A stretch of 64,000 bases of DNA from Balneola sp. MJW-20 (GTDB lineage: Bacteria > Bacteroidota > Rhodothermia > Balneolales > Balneolaceae): assembly GCF_040811775.1 (NCBI RefSeq), contig NZ_JBFNXW010000004.1, positions 1 through 64,000 on the forward strand, read 5' to 3'. Made by a program: the position numbers and the translations under genes. This document shows, piece after piece, positions 27,696 through 36,374 of this stretch (within the stretch, counting starts at the first letter, position 1; each line of letters starts with the position of its first letter). Under the pieces are notes generated by a model that worked only from the letters and a program-made list of their open reading frames with translations, did no database searches and was not told where the DNA came from.

Positions 27696-29624
27696 ATGGG
27701 AAAGATTATTGGAATTGACTTAGGAACAACGAACTCATGCGTTGCCGTAATGGAAGGCGGTGAGCCGGTTGTGATCCAGAACAGTGAGGGTGGCAGAACA
27801 ACTCCATCTGTTGTGGCATTTACCAAAGACGGTGAACGACTGGTGGGCGCACCTGCAAAAAGACAGGCCATCACCAATCCTGATAAGACCGTAGCTTCCG
27901 TGAAGCGATTCATGGGACGTATGTTTAATGAAGTGAAAGGCGAGACCGAGCAGGTGGCCTATGAGATCTCAAAAGCAGATGACGGTACTGCACGTGTGAA
28001 GATCGAGGACCGCATGTATGCTCCGCAGGAGATCTCAGCTATGGTGCTTCAGAAAATGAAGCAAACCGCTGAAGAATATCTGGGTGAAAAAGTAACGGAA
28101 GCGGTTATTACCGTACCGGCTTACTTTAATGATGCTCAGCGTAAAGCAACCCAGGAAGCCGGTAAGATCGCCGGTCTGGAAGTGAAAAGAATTATAAACG
28201 AACCTACGGCCGCATCGCTGGCTTATGGACTCGATAAAAAAGATGAAGATCAGACCATCGCGGTATATGACCTTGGTGGTGGTACTTTTGATGTATCAGT
28301 CCTCGAACTAGGCGACGGTGTATTTGAAGTGAAGTCTACCAACGGTGATACCCATCTTGGTGGTGACGACTTTGACTCTCGTATCATCAACTATCTGGCC
28401 GATGAGTTCAAGAAAGACGAAGGAATAGACCTGAGAAAAGATCCGATGGCCATGCAGCGACTGAAAGATGCTGCCGAAAAAGCCAAGATCGAGCTTTCAA
28501 GTTCCCAGAAGACCAACGTGAATCTGCCATTCGTAACAGCTACCGATTCAGGTCCAAAACACCTGAATGTGGATCTGAGCCGTGCGAAATTTGAACAACT
28601 GGTAGATGATCTGGTCAAGAGATCCATCACACCATGCGAAAAAGCACTTAAGGATGCCGGTCTGACGAAAAATGATATCGATCAGGTGATTCTGGTTGGT
28701 GGTTCCACCCGTATTCCAAAGATACAGCAGGCTGTAAAAGAATTCTTTGGCAAAGATCCGAGCAAAGGCGTTAATCCTGATGAAGTGGTAGCTGTTGGTG
28801 CAGCCATTCAGGGTGGTGTTCTTTCCGGTGATGTAGAAGATGTAGTACTGCTCGATGTAACACCGCTGACATTAGGTATTGAAACATTGGGTGGAGTAAT
28901 GACTCCGCTGATTGAGTCCAATACCACGATCCCAACCAGTAAGTCACAGGTATTCTCTACCGCTGCAGATAATCAGTCCAGCGTAGAGATCCATGTACTG
29001 CAGGGTGAACGAGCTAAAGCAGGTGATAACCGTACTCTCGGCAGATTCCACTTAGACGGAATTCCGCCGGCACCAAGAGGAGTGCCACAGGTTGAAGTGA
29101 CCTTTGACATCGATGCTAACGGTGTACTGAACATTACAGCGAAAGACAAAGGAACCGGCAAAGAGCAAAGTATTCGAATTGAATCTTCTTCAGGATTATC
29201 CGATGAGGAGATCGAAAAAATGAAGAATGCAGCTAAAGAGCACGAAGATGAAGATAAGCAGCTTCGTGAGCGAATTGAGAAGCTGAATCAGGCAGATACC
29301 CTGATCTTCTCAACCAGAAAGCAGCTTGACGAACATAGTGATAAGATCTCTGAAGGCAACAAGACTGCCATCCAGGATGCCCTCGATGAGCTTGAAAAAG
29401 CCCATAAAGAGGAAAACATGGAAGGAATCGACACTGCGATCGAAGCCGTTAATAAGGCATGGGCTGCCGCATCACAAGAGATCTATCAGGCAACACAGGA
29501 CGAAGCTCAGGGAGCACCTCAGGGTGAGCCACAGGCTGATGCGTCCGCTGCCTCTGAAGAGAGTGAAGGCGAAGAAGCTGTTGATGCCGATTACGAAGTA
29601 GTAGACGACGAAGATGATAAATAA
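27696..29624 (+). CDS. dnaK: chaperone protein DnaK (Hsp70)
   Basis: 642 residues, standard length. The ATPase domain opens [17 protein letters not shown] and includes [17 protein letters not shown] and [13 protein letters not shown]. The substrate domain has [14 protein letters not shown], and the acidic tail ends [12 protein letters not shown]. Partners DnaJ and GrpE are not in the window. It may be co-transcribed with hsp20 and is closed by a strong terminator. Confidence 0.98.
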   Translation: MGKIIGIDLGTTNSCVAVMEGGEPVVIQNSEGGRTTPSVVAFTKDGERLVGAPAKRQAITNPDKTVASVKRFMGRMFNEVKGETEQVAYEISKADDGTARVKIEDRMYAPQEISAMVLQKMKQTAEEYLGEKVTEAVITVPAYFNDAQRKATQEAGKIAGLEVKRIINEPTAASLAYGLDKKDEDQTIAVYDLGGGTFDVSVLELGDGVFEVKSTNGDTHLGGDDFDSRIINYLADEFKKDEGIDLRKDPMAMQRLKDAAEKAKIELSSSQKTNVNLPFVTATDSGPKHLNVDLSRAKFEQLVDDLVKRSITPCEKALKDAGLTKNDIDQVILVGGSTRIPKIQQAVKEFFGKDPSKGVNPDEVVAVGAAIQGGVLSGDVEDVVLLDVTPLTLGIETLGGVMTPLIESNTTIPTSKSQVFSTAADNQSSVEIHVLQGERAKAGDNRTLGRFHLDGIPPAPRGVPQVEVTFDIDANGVLNITAKDKGTGKEQSIRIESSSGLSDEEIEKMKNAAKEHEDEDKQLRERIEKLNQADTLIFSTRKQLDEHSDKISEGNKTAIQDALDELEKAHKEENMEGIDTAIEAVNKAWAAASQEIYQATQDEAQGAPQGEPQADASAASEESEGEEAVDADYEVVDDEDDK

Positions 29625-29651
29625 GTCTTCCTAGTCACTTAGAAATATTCA

Positions 29652-29690
29652 AAGCCCCGTACTTCTTTTTGAGGTACGGGGTTTTTTATT
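29652..29690 (+). terminator. Rho-independent terminator of dnaK
   Basis: Perfect eight-base stem CCCCGTAC / GTACGGGG with an 11-base loop, followed by TTTTTTATTT. Confidence 0.9.
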
Positions 29691-29694
29691 TAGA

Positions 29695-29715
29695 GTGAAA
29701 CGTCAAATGTGAAAA
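29695..29715. repeat. 7-bp-period repeat (GTGAAAC GTCAAAT GTGAAAA)
   Basis: Three in-phase heptamers just after the dnaK terminator. Its first 16 bases are identical to 26932-26947. Confidence 0.55.
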
Positions 29716-29833
29716 GGGAGAGCTGATATCTTACAGCAGATATTGGAAATGAAATGAAGTGATGTATCATAAAGTTAAACTACCACTTTATAAGAATGGA
29801 CTTAGCATTAAGCACCCTGAATAAAACTATTCA

Positions 29834-29861
29834 TTATTTATAATCTATAATTTATAATTCT
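29834..29861. repeat. 7-bp-period AT-rich repeat (TAATTTA type)
   Basis: Four heptamers TTATTTA, TAATCTA, TAATTTA, TAATTCT immediately upstream of tsaD. The type resembles those at 32396 (opposite strand) and 49021. Confidence 0.5.
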
Positions 29862-29887
29862 CCCGTTCGGGTTCTTATCTTAAGTAC

Positions 29888-30871
29888 ATGAACATCCTAG
29901 CCATCGAATCCTCCTGCGACGATACTTCCGCGTCCGTGCTATCGGGCGACCGCATTCTGTCTAATGTGATCGCTTCGCAATCGGTGCATATCAAATTCGG
30001 GGGCGTGGTGCCGGAGCTGGCTTCAAGGGCGCATCAGCAAACGATCTCGCAGACCGTGGAACAGGCTCTTGAAGAAGCGGGGATATCCTTGTCGGATCTC
30101 GACGCCGTGGCGGTGACCCAGGGACCGGGACTCATGGGTTCTCTTTTGGTGGGCGTTTGTTTTACCAAGGGACTGGCCCTGGCCAATGACCTGCCCATCA
30201 TCGGCGTCAACCATATGGATGCACACATCTATGCAAACTTTATTGAGCACCAGCCGGAATTTCCGCTCATATCCTTAACGGTGTCCGGCGGACATACGCA
30301 GCTGGAGTTGGTCCGCGAGCCTTTCGACCACGAGATCCTTGGGAAAACACGCGATGACGCAGCCGGAGAGGCATTTGATAAGATCGGAAAGGTCCTGGGA
30401 CTGCCTTATCCGGCGGGACCGGAGATCGACAAGCTTTCTAAGCAAGGCGACCCGGATTTCCATGATTTTCCGCAGGCCCTGTTGCATGAGGGGCTGGACT
30501 TCTCCTTCTCAGGACTCAAGACCAGCGTGCTCTACTACACACAGGATCAAACCAATGATTTTCTGGAAGAGCACAAGGCTGATATCTGTGCCAGCGTGAG
30601 TAAAGCTATTTCCGAAGTGCTGATCAAAAAACTGGAAAGAGCAGTGGATCAGACCGGTGTCAAAACAGTGGTACTGTCAGGTGGTGTCTCGGCCAATTCC
30701 ATGCTTCGGGCAAAGACCGAAGAAATGGCCAATCGAAAAGGTCTGAACTGGTATGCCCCGCACATCAGCTACTGCACCGATAATGCGGCTATGATCGCTA
30801 TTACCGCAAAATTTATGGCCCAAAGAGGAAGATACGCGGATCTGGAGATGAGGCCTTTTGCTTCGGTGTGA
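29888..30871 (+). CDS. tsaD: tRNA N6-adenosine threonylcarbamoyltransferase TsaD
   Basis: 327 residues. TsaD attaches threonylcarbamoyl to A37 of ANN-decoding tRNAs. Seen are AIESSCDDTSASVL, the metal-binding HMDAH, SVSGGHTQLELV, GEAFDKIGKVLGL, FSFSGLKTS and VVLSGGVSANSMLR. Base composition is uneven: 39 of 60 bases are G or C at 30001-30060 but 26 of 60 at 30601-30660, so the 5' part looks different from its surroundings. Heptamer repeats flank it on both sides. Confidence 0.96.
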   Translation: MNILAIESSCDDTSASVLSGDRILSNVIASQSVHIKFGGVVPELASRAHQQTISQTVEQALEEAGISLSDLDAVAVTQGPGLMGSLLVGVCFTKGLALANDLPIIGVNHMDAHIYANFIEHQPEFPLISLTVSGGHTQLELVREPFDHEILGKTRDDAAGEAFDKIGKVLGLPYPAGPEIDKLSKQGDPDFHDFPQALLHEGLDFSFSGLKTSVLYYTQDQTNDFLEEHKADICASVSKAISEVLIKKLERAVDQTGVKTVVLSGGVSANSMLRAKTEEMANRKGLNWYAPHISYCTDNAAMIAITAKFMAQRGRYADLEMRPFASV

Positions 30872-30909
30872 TTGGAGGGTAAGGATCTTAGTTAATGGGC
30901 TTCGATGGG

Positions 30910-30951
30910 GAATGTAGAATACAGAATACAGAATGTAGAATTCAGGATTCA
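30910..30951. repeat. 7-bp-period repeat (GAATGTA/GAATACA type)
   Basis: Six in-phase heptamers: GAATGTA, GAATACA, GAATACA, GAATGTA, GAATTCA, GGATTCA. Confidence 0.75.
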
Positions 30952-30981
30952 GCAGGGTAAGGAACCAAATCGAGGCATCTA

Positions 30982-31051
30982 ATCTGTCATTTCACTTTTA
31001 ACATCTCACATTTCACGATCTTCTGCCTTCTGCCTTCTGCCTTCTGCCTTA
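30982..31051. repeat. 7-bp-period repeat array ending in TGCCTTC units
   Basis: Ten heptamers in a single phase: ATCTGTC, ATTTCAC, TTTTAAC, ATCTCAC, ATTTCAC, GATCTTC, then TGCCTTC three times and TGCCTTA. The last unit runs into the rnhA stop codon (minus strand). Two sequence flavours are joined without loss of phase. Confidence 0.78.
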
Positions 31052-31492
31052 AAATTTCTTCGATTCCGCCACCGCTAATTGATCCACTCTTTCATTCAGC
31101 TCTATGCCCGAATGCCCTTTCACCTTAACCCATTCCACCTGATGCCGTTCCATGGCTTTAAGCATGGCCTGCCAGAGTTCTTTGTTCTCAACGGGTTTCT
31201 TGTCGGCCTTGCGCCATCCTCTTTTCTGCCAGTTGGTGATCCAGTTTTGCTTGAAGGCGTTGATGATCAGCGCGCTGTCGCTGTGGATGATGGCCCGGCA
31301 GGGTTTCTTCAATGCATTAAGCGCCTCGATCACGGCCTGCATCTCCATCCGGTTATTGGTGGTATGGGCATCGCCGCCGGACAATTCTTTTTCGGTCCCG
31401 TTCCACTGCAGGATAGCTCCCCAGCCACCGGGACCGGGATTTCCGCTGCATGCGCCGTCGGTGTAGATAATTATCTCGGGCAGATCAGACAT
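31049..31492 (-). CDS. rnhA: ribonuclease HI
   Basis: 147 residues. RNase HI cuts the RNA of RNA-DNA hybrids in primer and R-loop removal. All four acidic positions are visible: Asp in YTDGACSGNPGPGGWG, Glu in NNRMEMQAVIEAL, Asp in IHSDSALI and Asp in NERVDQLA; VKGHSG carries the catalytic His. The start overlaps the pyrF end by eight bases, so the two are co-transcribed. A heptamer repeat abuts its stop. Confidence 0.95.
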   Translation of the reverse strand: MSDLPEIIIYTDGACSGNPGPGGWGAILQWNGTEKELSGGDAHTTNNRMEMQAVIEALNALKKPCRAIIHSDSALIINAFKQNWITNWQKRGWRKADKKPVENKELWQAMLKAMERHQVEWVKVKGHSGIELNERVDQLAVAESKKF

Positions 31493-32324
31493 ATAATTCG
31501 GTAATACTGCTTAATAGTTTTTGGGTCTCTCTTGCTTTACCGGCAACCAGGTCAGCCCAGTTTTCGTGATCCCCGCCGGCATAAATAATTCCACGGCTGG
31601 AATTGATAAGGGCGATGCCCTCATGGTTAGTCAATGCCTTGCGGGTGTCATCTACTGATCCGCCCTGAGCTCCGATGCCGGGAATTAGCAGTGCTCCATT
31701 TTTGTGATGCTTCAGCACAGATTCAGCAATATCTGTCTGAGTAGCACCGATCACCATTCCCAGATGGGTTTGCTCTTCAGATGACCACTCAGCCAGTCCG
31801 GCGGCAATATACTGGCCCATCATGTCGTAGCCCTCAAAAGATTTCTTCAGGAAATCAGCTGCACCGGGATTGGAGGTCAGCGCCAGTACATACAGGGCTT
31901 TTTCAGGATGATCCTTAAAAGCATCCAGGGTCTCGAATCCCATCAGGGGATTCAGCGTAAGAGCATCCACATTAAAAGTTTCAAAGTAAGCTTTATAGTA
32001 ATGTTCGGCGGTAGAACTGATATCACCCCGCTTGGCATCGGCGATCACGATCTTATCTTTCGGAATATGGTTGATCACCTCTTCGAAGACTTGCAGACCT
32101 TTAGGTCCCAGCGCCTCAAAAAATGCCAGATTCGGTTTGAAAGCTGCACAGTGCTCAGCGGTATAATCGACCACCATCTTGCAGAAAAAAGTAACCTGCT
32201 CAGCAGGATCCTCAAACCGATCCTTTACGGGCTGCGGAATACGATCCAGGTTAGGATCCAGTCCCACACAGAGAACGGAGCCGGCTTCCCTGACTGCTTT
32301 TAATAATTTATCGGAATAATTCAT
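31485..32324 (-). CDS. pyrF: orotidine 5'-phosphate decarboxylase
   Basis: About 279 residues from the ATG at 32324 (MNYSDKLLKAV); an upstream ATG at 32342 would add only MLKESH and is less likely. The enzyme makes UMP from OMP. The active-site motif DAKRGDIS identifies the longer, type 2 family, and GLDPN, LTLNPLMG and LIPGIGAQGG agree with it. It overlaps rnhA; no other pyrimidine genes are adjacent. Confidence 0.95.
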   Translation of the reverse strand: MNYSDKLLKAVREAGSVLCVGLDPNLDRIPQPVKDRFEDPAEQVTFFCKMVVDYTAEHCAAFKPNLAFFEALGPKGLQVFEEVINHIPKDKIVIADAKRGDISSTAEHYYKAYFETFNVDALTLNPLMGFETLDAFKDHPEKALYVLALTSNPGAADFLKKSFEGYDMMGQYIAAGLAEWSSEEQTHLGMVIGATQTDIAESVLKHHKNGALLIPGIGAQGGSVDDTRKALTNHEGIALINSSRGIIYAGGDHENWADLVAGKARETQKLLSSITELYV

Positions 32325-32395
32325 ATGAGATTCTTTGAGCAAGAAGGTACGAAGCTATGACATCGTTTTCGAACTTTTGTGAGGATCTGAATGGA

Positions 32396-32479
32396 GAATT
32401 AAAAATTAAAGATTAAAAATGGTGATGCACCTGCGTCGATTGCAGATTAACGATTGGAGATTCGAGATATCAGAATGTT
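32396..32479. repeat. 7-bp-period repeats (AAATTAA block, then GATTNNN block)
   Basis: First GAATTAA, AAATTAA, AGATTAA, AAATGGT (32396-32423). Then GATTGCA, GATTAAC, GATTGGA, GATTCGA, GATATCA, GAATGTT (32438-32479), six units in phase. GATTGCA, GATATCA and GAATGT recur at 36116-36135. Confidence 0.78.
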
Positions 32480-32564
32480 TTGCTGTTCAGGGTTATTAAT
32501 TCAATTGATGAAATCTAAAACATCTAATAGTCATCTTTCCGGCTTGCCAGAAAAGTCAGGTCGG

Positions 32565-32592
32565 CTTCGGTCTTCGGTCCCCGGTCTTCAAT
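32565..32592. repeat. 7-bp-period repeat (CTTCGGT type)
   Basis: Four heptamers CTTCGGT, CTTCGGT, CCCCGGT, CTTCAAT. CCCCGGT CTTCGGT recurs at 36196-36209. Confidence 0.65.
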
Positions 32593-32671
32593 GTTACAGC
32601 TTGTAAAAGCATTAGACTCAATGCTCAAAATGTTTAGTTTCATAGTCTCTCTTAACGTTAATTGATGATTT

Positions 32672-35600
32672 ATGACCTCTATGATATTTCCAAAACCTAT
32701 CAGGTTACTGATCCTTTTACTGATAGCCGGGCTATTTTCGCCGGCTGCCATGGCTCAGGATGCAGAAGCCGAATCAGATTCTACTGAAAAAGAAAAATTA
32801 AATGAACTCCCCCTAGAGCCGGGCCGGGAATTCAGCTTTGACCTCACTGAGGGATCATGGATCTCCCTGGATGTGAGTCCGGACGGGTCCACTATCGTTT
32901 TTGATTTCCTGGGTGATCTCTATACAATGCCTATGGAAGGTGGTGAGGCTACTCAGCTAACCAAAGGCATGCAGTTCGACAGCCAGCCGCGATACAGTCC
33001 AGACGGTACTAAGATCGCCTTCATTTCGGATGCTTCCGGCGGCGAAGGGGTGTGGATCATGGACCTGGAGACGGAAGAAAAAGAACAGCTGACCAGCGGA
33101 AAAGATAACGAATATCAGTCGCCTGAATGGGCACTTGATGGTAAGTATGTGATCGCTTCTAAAAACACTCCCGGTAACCATAAGATCTGGATGTATCATA
33201 TTGATGGCGGATCAGGAACTGCCCTGGTGGAAGAACCGGGCAACCTGAGAATGCTGGAAGGTGCATTTGGTTCCGATGACCGCTATGTATGGTTTTCCCG
33301 ACGGTTCGGTACCTGGGATTATAATGCCACCCTTCCTCAGTATCAGGTGGCTACCTATGACCGCGAAACCAGTGAAGTGACGGTGCAGACCGACCGCTAC
33401 GGTTCCGGGTTCAGGCCTACACTCTCATCAGACGGAAAATGGTTGGTATACGGTTCCCGTCATGATGATCAGACCGGACTGGTTAAAAGAGACCTGAATA
33501 CCGGCGACGAAAGCTGGCTGGCTTATCCTATTCAGCATGATGATCAGGAATCACGCGCAACCCGTGACGTATTGCCGGGAATGTCATTTACACCCGACAA
33601 TCAATATGTGGTGACTTCATGGGGCGGCAAGATCTGGAAAGTACCGGTCGATGGCGGTGATGCCGTGGAGATCCCATTCCGGGTAAGTGGCACCATTGAA
33701 ATGGGTCCCGAACTGGATTTTGATTATCCCATCGAAGATACCGAGCAGTTTAAAGTGACTCAGATCCGAGATGCTATGCCATCACCTGACGGCAGTATGA
33801 TAGCATTTACGGCATTGAATGAAGTTTATACTATGGAGCTGCCGGCCGGAACACCGCGCAAGCTGGTGGATCTGGACGAAACACAGGCACAACCGGTATG
33901 GTCACCTAATGGTGACTGGATCGCATTTGTGACCTGGACACCTGAGACCGGTAAAGTATATAAGGTAAGAGCAGACGGACGCCGTTTGCAGCAGATCAAT
34001 GAGGAAGAAGGTGTATTTCAGGATCCGGTCTGGAATAATGACGGAAGCCGTATTGTGGTGATCAAAGGAAATCCGCAGGACTTCAGAAACGCTACCCGCC
34101 GTTCAGCTTTCCAGGGTACCAGTGATCTGGTCTGGATCGATGCAGACGGCAGTGATAATAATTTTATCACCTATACCAACGGACGAAGTAATCCGCATTT
34201 TGTGAAAGGGAATGACCGCATTCTTCTTTCCGGAAGAAACGGCCTGACTTCTATTCGCTGGGACGGAACCGATGAAAAAAATATTGTATCAGTTCGTGAA
34301 AGCGGAGGCGGAAGAGCTTCCTGGATAGAGATGGCACCCGAAGGAGATCAGGCGCTGGCTCAGGTTGGCAATGATCTGTTTGTGGTGACCGTACCGGTAG
34401 TTGGAGCCGAAGGAGCGAGCATCAGCGTGGGAGGAAGAAGTGCTTTTCCAAGTAAGCAGCTGACCGATATCGGCGGACAGTTTCCGGCATGGAGCTGGGA
34501 TGGTAACAAAGCACACTGGTCGATCGGTAATGCCCATGTGATCTACGACTTTGAAGCTGAAGAAGCATATGACGACAGTGTGAAAGCTGCCAAAGAAGCC
34601 GAGGAAGATTCTGATGCAGATGATGAGGATGAAGAGGAAGAAGAATCAGATGATGATGCGGATGAAGATGAGGAAAAAGAAGAAGGCTATAAGCCAACGG
34701 AAATCGAGATCAGCGTTATGGCTGACCGTGATATTCCTCAGGGTACACTCGTACTGCGTGGAGCAAAGCTTATCACCATGAACGGTGATGAGATCATTGA
34801 GAATGGTGATATGGTCATAGAGAATAACCGTATTGTTGCCATAGGTGCACGTGGCGATGTTAGTATCCCGGAAGGAGCACAGGTAATGAATATGAACGGC
34901 AAGACCATCATACCCGGATTTGTGGACACCCACGCACACTTCAGGCATCCGGTAAATTTGCACAGAGGTGAATTCTGGTCATACCTGACCAACCTCGCTT
35001 TTGGTGTGATCACTACCCGTGATCCGCAAACGGCTACCACCGATGTGCTTACTTATGGTGATCTGGTCAATGCCGGTAAACTGCTAGGGCCAAGAGTGTA
35101 TTCCACCGGTCCTGGAGTATTCAGCAGTGAGAATATTGAGGATCTGGATCATGCCAGAGATGTGCTGATGCGATACAGTAAGTATTATGACACCAAGACC
35201 ATCAAGATGTACGGAGCCGGTAACCGTGAGCAACGGCAGTGGATCATACAGGCTGCGAACGAGCAGGAGTTAATGCCGACCACTGAAGGTGGCCTCGATT
35301 TCAAGGAAAATCTGACACAGGTGATCGACGGGTATCCGGGTCATGAGCACTCCTTCCCGATCTTCCCGCTTTATCAGGATGTTATTGACCTGGTGTCCTA
35401 TTCCAGAACAGTTTATACACCAACTATCTTGGTAGCCTACGGAGGACCATGGGCAGAGAATTATTTCTACGCAAATGAACGACCGCACGACAATGAGGTG
35501 CTGCAGCGCTTCATGCCCCATTCAAATCTTGACGAACGAACAAGACGTCGTGGTGCCGGTTGGTTCATGGAGGAGGAACATGTATTCGAAGAGCTGGGTG

Positions 35601-35998
35601 TTTTTGTGAAAGACCTCGTGGAAGCCGGCGGACGGGCAGGAGTCGGTTCTCACGGACAGCTGCAGGGACTCGGGTACCACTGGGAACTGTGGTCTATGGC
35701 CTCAGGGGGAATATCCGAGCATGACATTCTGAAAGTGGCCACTATTCAGGGAGCAGACGGTATCGGACTGGATAATGATCTGGGTTCCCTTGAAGAAGGA
35801 AAGCTGGCTGATATGGTGATCCTGAACAGCGATCCCCTGCAGAATATCCGAAATACTGCTGATATCTCACATATCATGAAGAACGGATATCTCTACGAGG
35901 CAGCTACACTGAATGAGCTATTCCCGAATCAAAAAGAACTGGGCAGTTTCTGGTGGCAGGACTATAAGCCAACCGGCGTACCGGGAGTCAGAAAGTAG
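32672..35998 (+). CDS. exported TolB-like propeller fused to amidohydrolase
   Basis: 1108 residues. A signal peptide (about 1-29, cut after AAMA) is followed by a long WD40/TolB-type propeller with PDG turns (VSPDGSTIVFDF, YSPDGTKIAFIS, WSPNGDWIAFVT) to about residue 630. A linker of mostly Asp and Glu spans about 645-672. A metallo-dependent amidohydrolase domain spans about 690-1100, with the metal-binding HAH in FVDTHAHFRHP near 753 and the EGKLADMVIL close. It is likely a periplasmic or secreted hydrolase of unknown substrate; similar fusions occur in Bacteroidota. A terminator follows. Confidence 0.85.
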   Translation: MTSMIFPKPIRLLILLLIAGLFSPAAMAQDAEAESDSTEKEKLNELPLEPGREFSFDLTEGSWISLDVSPDGSTIVFDFLGDLYTMPMEGGEATQLTKGMQFDSQPRYSPDGTKIAFISDASGGEGVWIMDLETEEKEQLTSGKDNEYQSPEWALDGKYVIASKNTPGNHKIWMYHIDGGSGTALVEEPGNLRMLEGAFGSDDRYVWFSRRFGTWDYNATLPQYQVATYDRETSEVTVQTDRYGSGFRPTLSSDGKWLVYGSRHDDQTGLVKRDLNTGDESWLAYPIQHDDQESRATRDVLPGMSFTPDNQYVVTSWGGKIWKVPVDGGDAVEIPFRVSGTIEMGPELDFDYPIEDTEQFKVTQIRDAMPSPDGSMIAFTALNEVYTMELPAGTPRKLVDLDETQAQPVWSPNGDWIAFVTWTPETGKVYKVRADGRRLQQINEEEGVFQDPVWNNDGSRIVVIKGNPQDFRNATRRSAFQGTSDLVWIDADGSDNNFITYTNGRSNPHFVKGNDRILLSGRNGLTSIRWDGTDEKNIVSVRESGGGRASWIEMAPEGDQALAQVGNDLFVVTVPVVGAEGASISVGGRSAFPSKQLTDIGGQFPAWSWDGNKAHWSIGNAHVIYDFEAEEAYDDSVKAAKEAEEDSDADDEDEEEEESDDDADEDEEKEEGYKPTEIEISVMADRDIPQGTLVLRGAKLITMNGDEIIENGDMVIENNRIVAIGARGDVSIPEGAQVMNMNGKTIIPGFVDTHAHFRHPVNLHRGEFWSYLTNLAFGVITTRDPQTATTDVLTYGDLVNAGKLLGPRVYSTGPGVFSSENIEDLDHARDVLMRYSKYYDTKTIKMYGAGNREQRQWIIQAANEQELMPTTEGGLDFKENLTQVIDGYPGHEHSFPIFPLYQDVIDLVSYSRTVYTPTILVAYGGPWAENYFYANERPHDNEVLQRFMPHSNLDERTRRRGAGWFMEEEHVFEELGVFVKDLVEAGGRAGVGSHGQLQGLGYHWELWSMASGGISEHDILKVATIQGADGIGLDNDLGSLEEGKLADMVILNSDPLQNIRNTADISHIMKNGYLYEAATLNELFPNQKELGSFWWQDYKPTGVPGVRK

Positions 35999-36023
35999 TC
36001 AGGCATTTTTCCAAGGAGTTCAG

Positions 36024-36052
36024 AAGCGGGGTCGTAAGATCCCGCTTTTTTT
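36024..36052 (+). terminator. Rho-independent terminator of the propeller-amidohydrolase gene
   Basis: Ten-base stem AAGCGGGGTC / GATCCCGCTT (one G-U pair) with loop GTAA, followed by a T-run. Confidence 0.85.
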
Positions 36053-36062
36053 ATGTCATGAA

Positions 36063-36136
36063 ATCATATAGTGATAAAGTCATATAGTAAGCAGGGGTGG
36101 GGCAGACGATGGCAGGATTGCAGATATCAGAATGTG
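36063..36136. repeat. 7-bp-period repeats (two blocks)
   Basis: ATCATAT, AGTGATA, AAGTCAT, ATAGTAA, GCAGGGG from 36063. GATTGCA, GATATCA, GAATGTG at 36116-36136 repeat units seen at 32438-32479. Confidence 0.55.
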
Positions 36137-36140
36137 TATT

Positions 36141-36175
36141 AAAAAGCAGGCTGTGCCGAGTTTGTAACCCGGCAC
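36141..36175 (-). terminator. probable terminator of the feo operon
   Basis: On the minus strand, GTGCCG / CGGCAC with an inner GTT / AAC pairing forms a hairpin, followed a few bases on by CTTTTTAA. It lies about 50 bases beyond the stop of the FeoB-associated gene. Confidence 0.45.
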
Positions 36176-36195
36176 TATAGCATAGCAAATGTCAT

Positions 36196-36223
36196 CCCCG
36201 GTCTTCGGTCAGCGAGTGGAGCG
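36196..36223. repeat. 7-bp-period repeat (CCCCGGT CTTCGGT)
   Basis: CCCCGGT, CTTCGGT, then CAGCGAG and TGGAGCG in phase. The first two units match those at 32565-32592. It lies just outside the stop of the small feo gene. Confidence 0.45.
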
Positions 36224-36225
36224 AG

Positions 36226-36363
36226 CTACCCACACCCACAATCCGGCCCACAACCCTTATCATTATCCGGTTTCCCGGATAGGGCAGGCCTAAGATACTT
36301 CCATCCCAGAAATCCAAGGCTGGCAGTTAAGAGAACAAGAGCTATGATAAGCTGGGTGTCCAT
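36226..36363 (-). CDS. FeoB-associated Cys-rich membrane protein (45 aa)
   Basis: A 45-residue reading frame starting ATG at 36363, 11 bases after the feoB stop on the same strand. It has one membrane helix (residues 4-20, LIIALVLLTASLGFLGW), a basic turn, and the C-terminal tail KGCGPDCGCG with Cys38, Cys42 and Cys44. This matches the FeoB-associated family (PF12669), small proteins with a CxxxCxC-like tail placed after feoB in many bacteria. The tail may bind iron or take part in transport or regulation; its role is not settled. Position, direction and composition together make this convincing despite the small size. Confidence 0.82.
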   Translation of the reverse strand: MDTQLIIALVLLTASLGFLGWKYLRPALSGKPDNDKGCGPDCGCG

Positions 36364-36374
36364 GAGATAATCTA

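Larger units (their letters stand above)
32343..32671. other. 329-base non-coding gap with three heptamer repeat blocks
   Basis: Divergent spacer between pyrF and the propeller-amidohydrolase gene. Repeat blocks lie at 32396-32423, 32438-32479 and 32565-32592. No credible gene is present; the promoters of both flanking genes must lie here, but none is clear enough to name. Confidence 0.55.

Noticed and set aside
30910..31051. CRISPR array
   Set aside because: Units are seven bases with no spacers and no cas genes nearby; they are short-period repeats.
32524..32751. 75-codon minus-strand frame at the start of the propeller-amidohydrolase gene
   Set aside because: It overlaps that gene's signal peptide coding region and heptamer repeats and shows no domain features.
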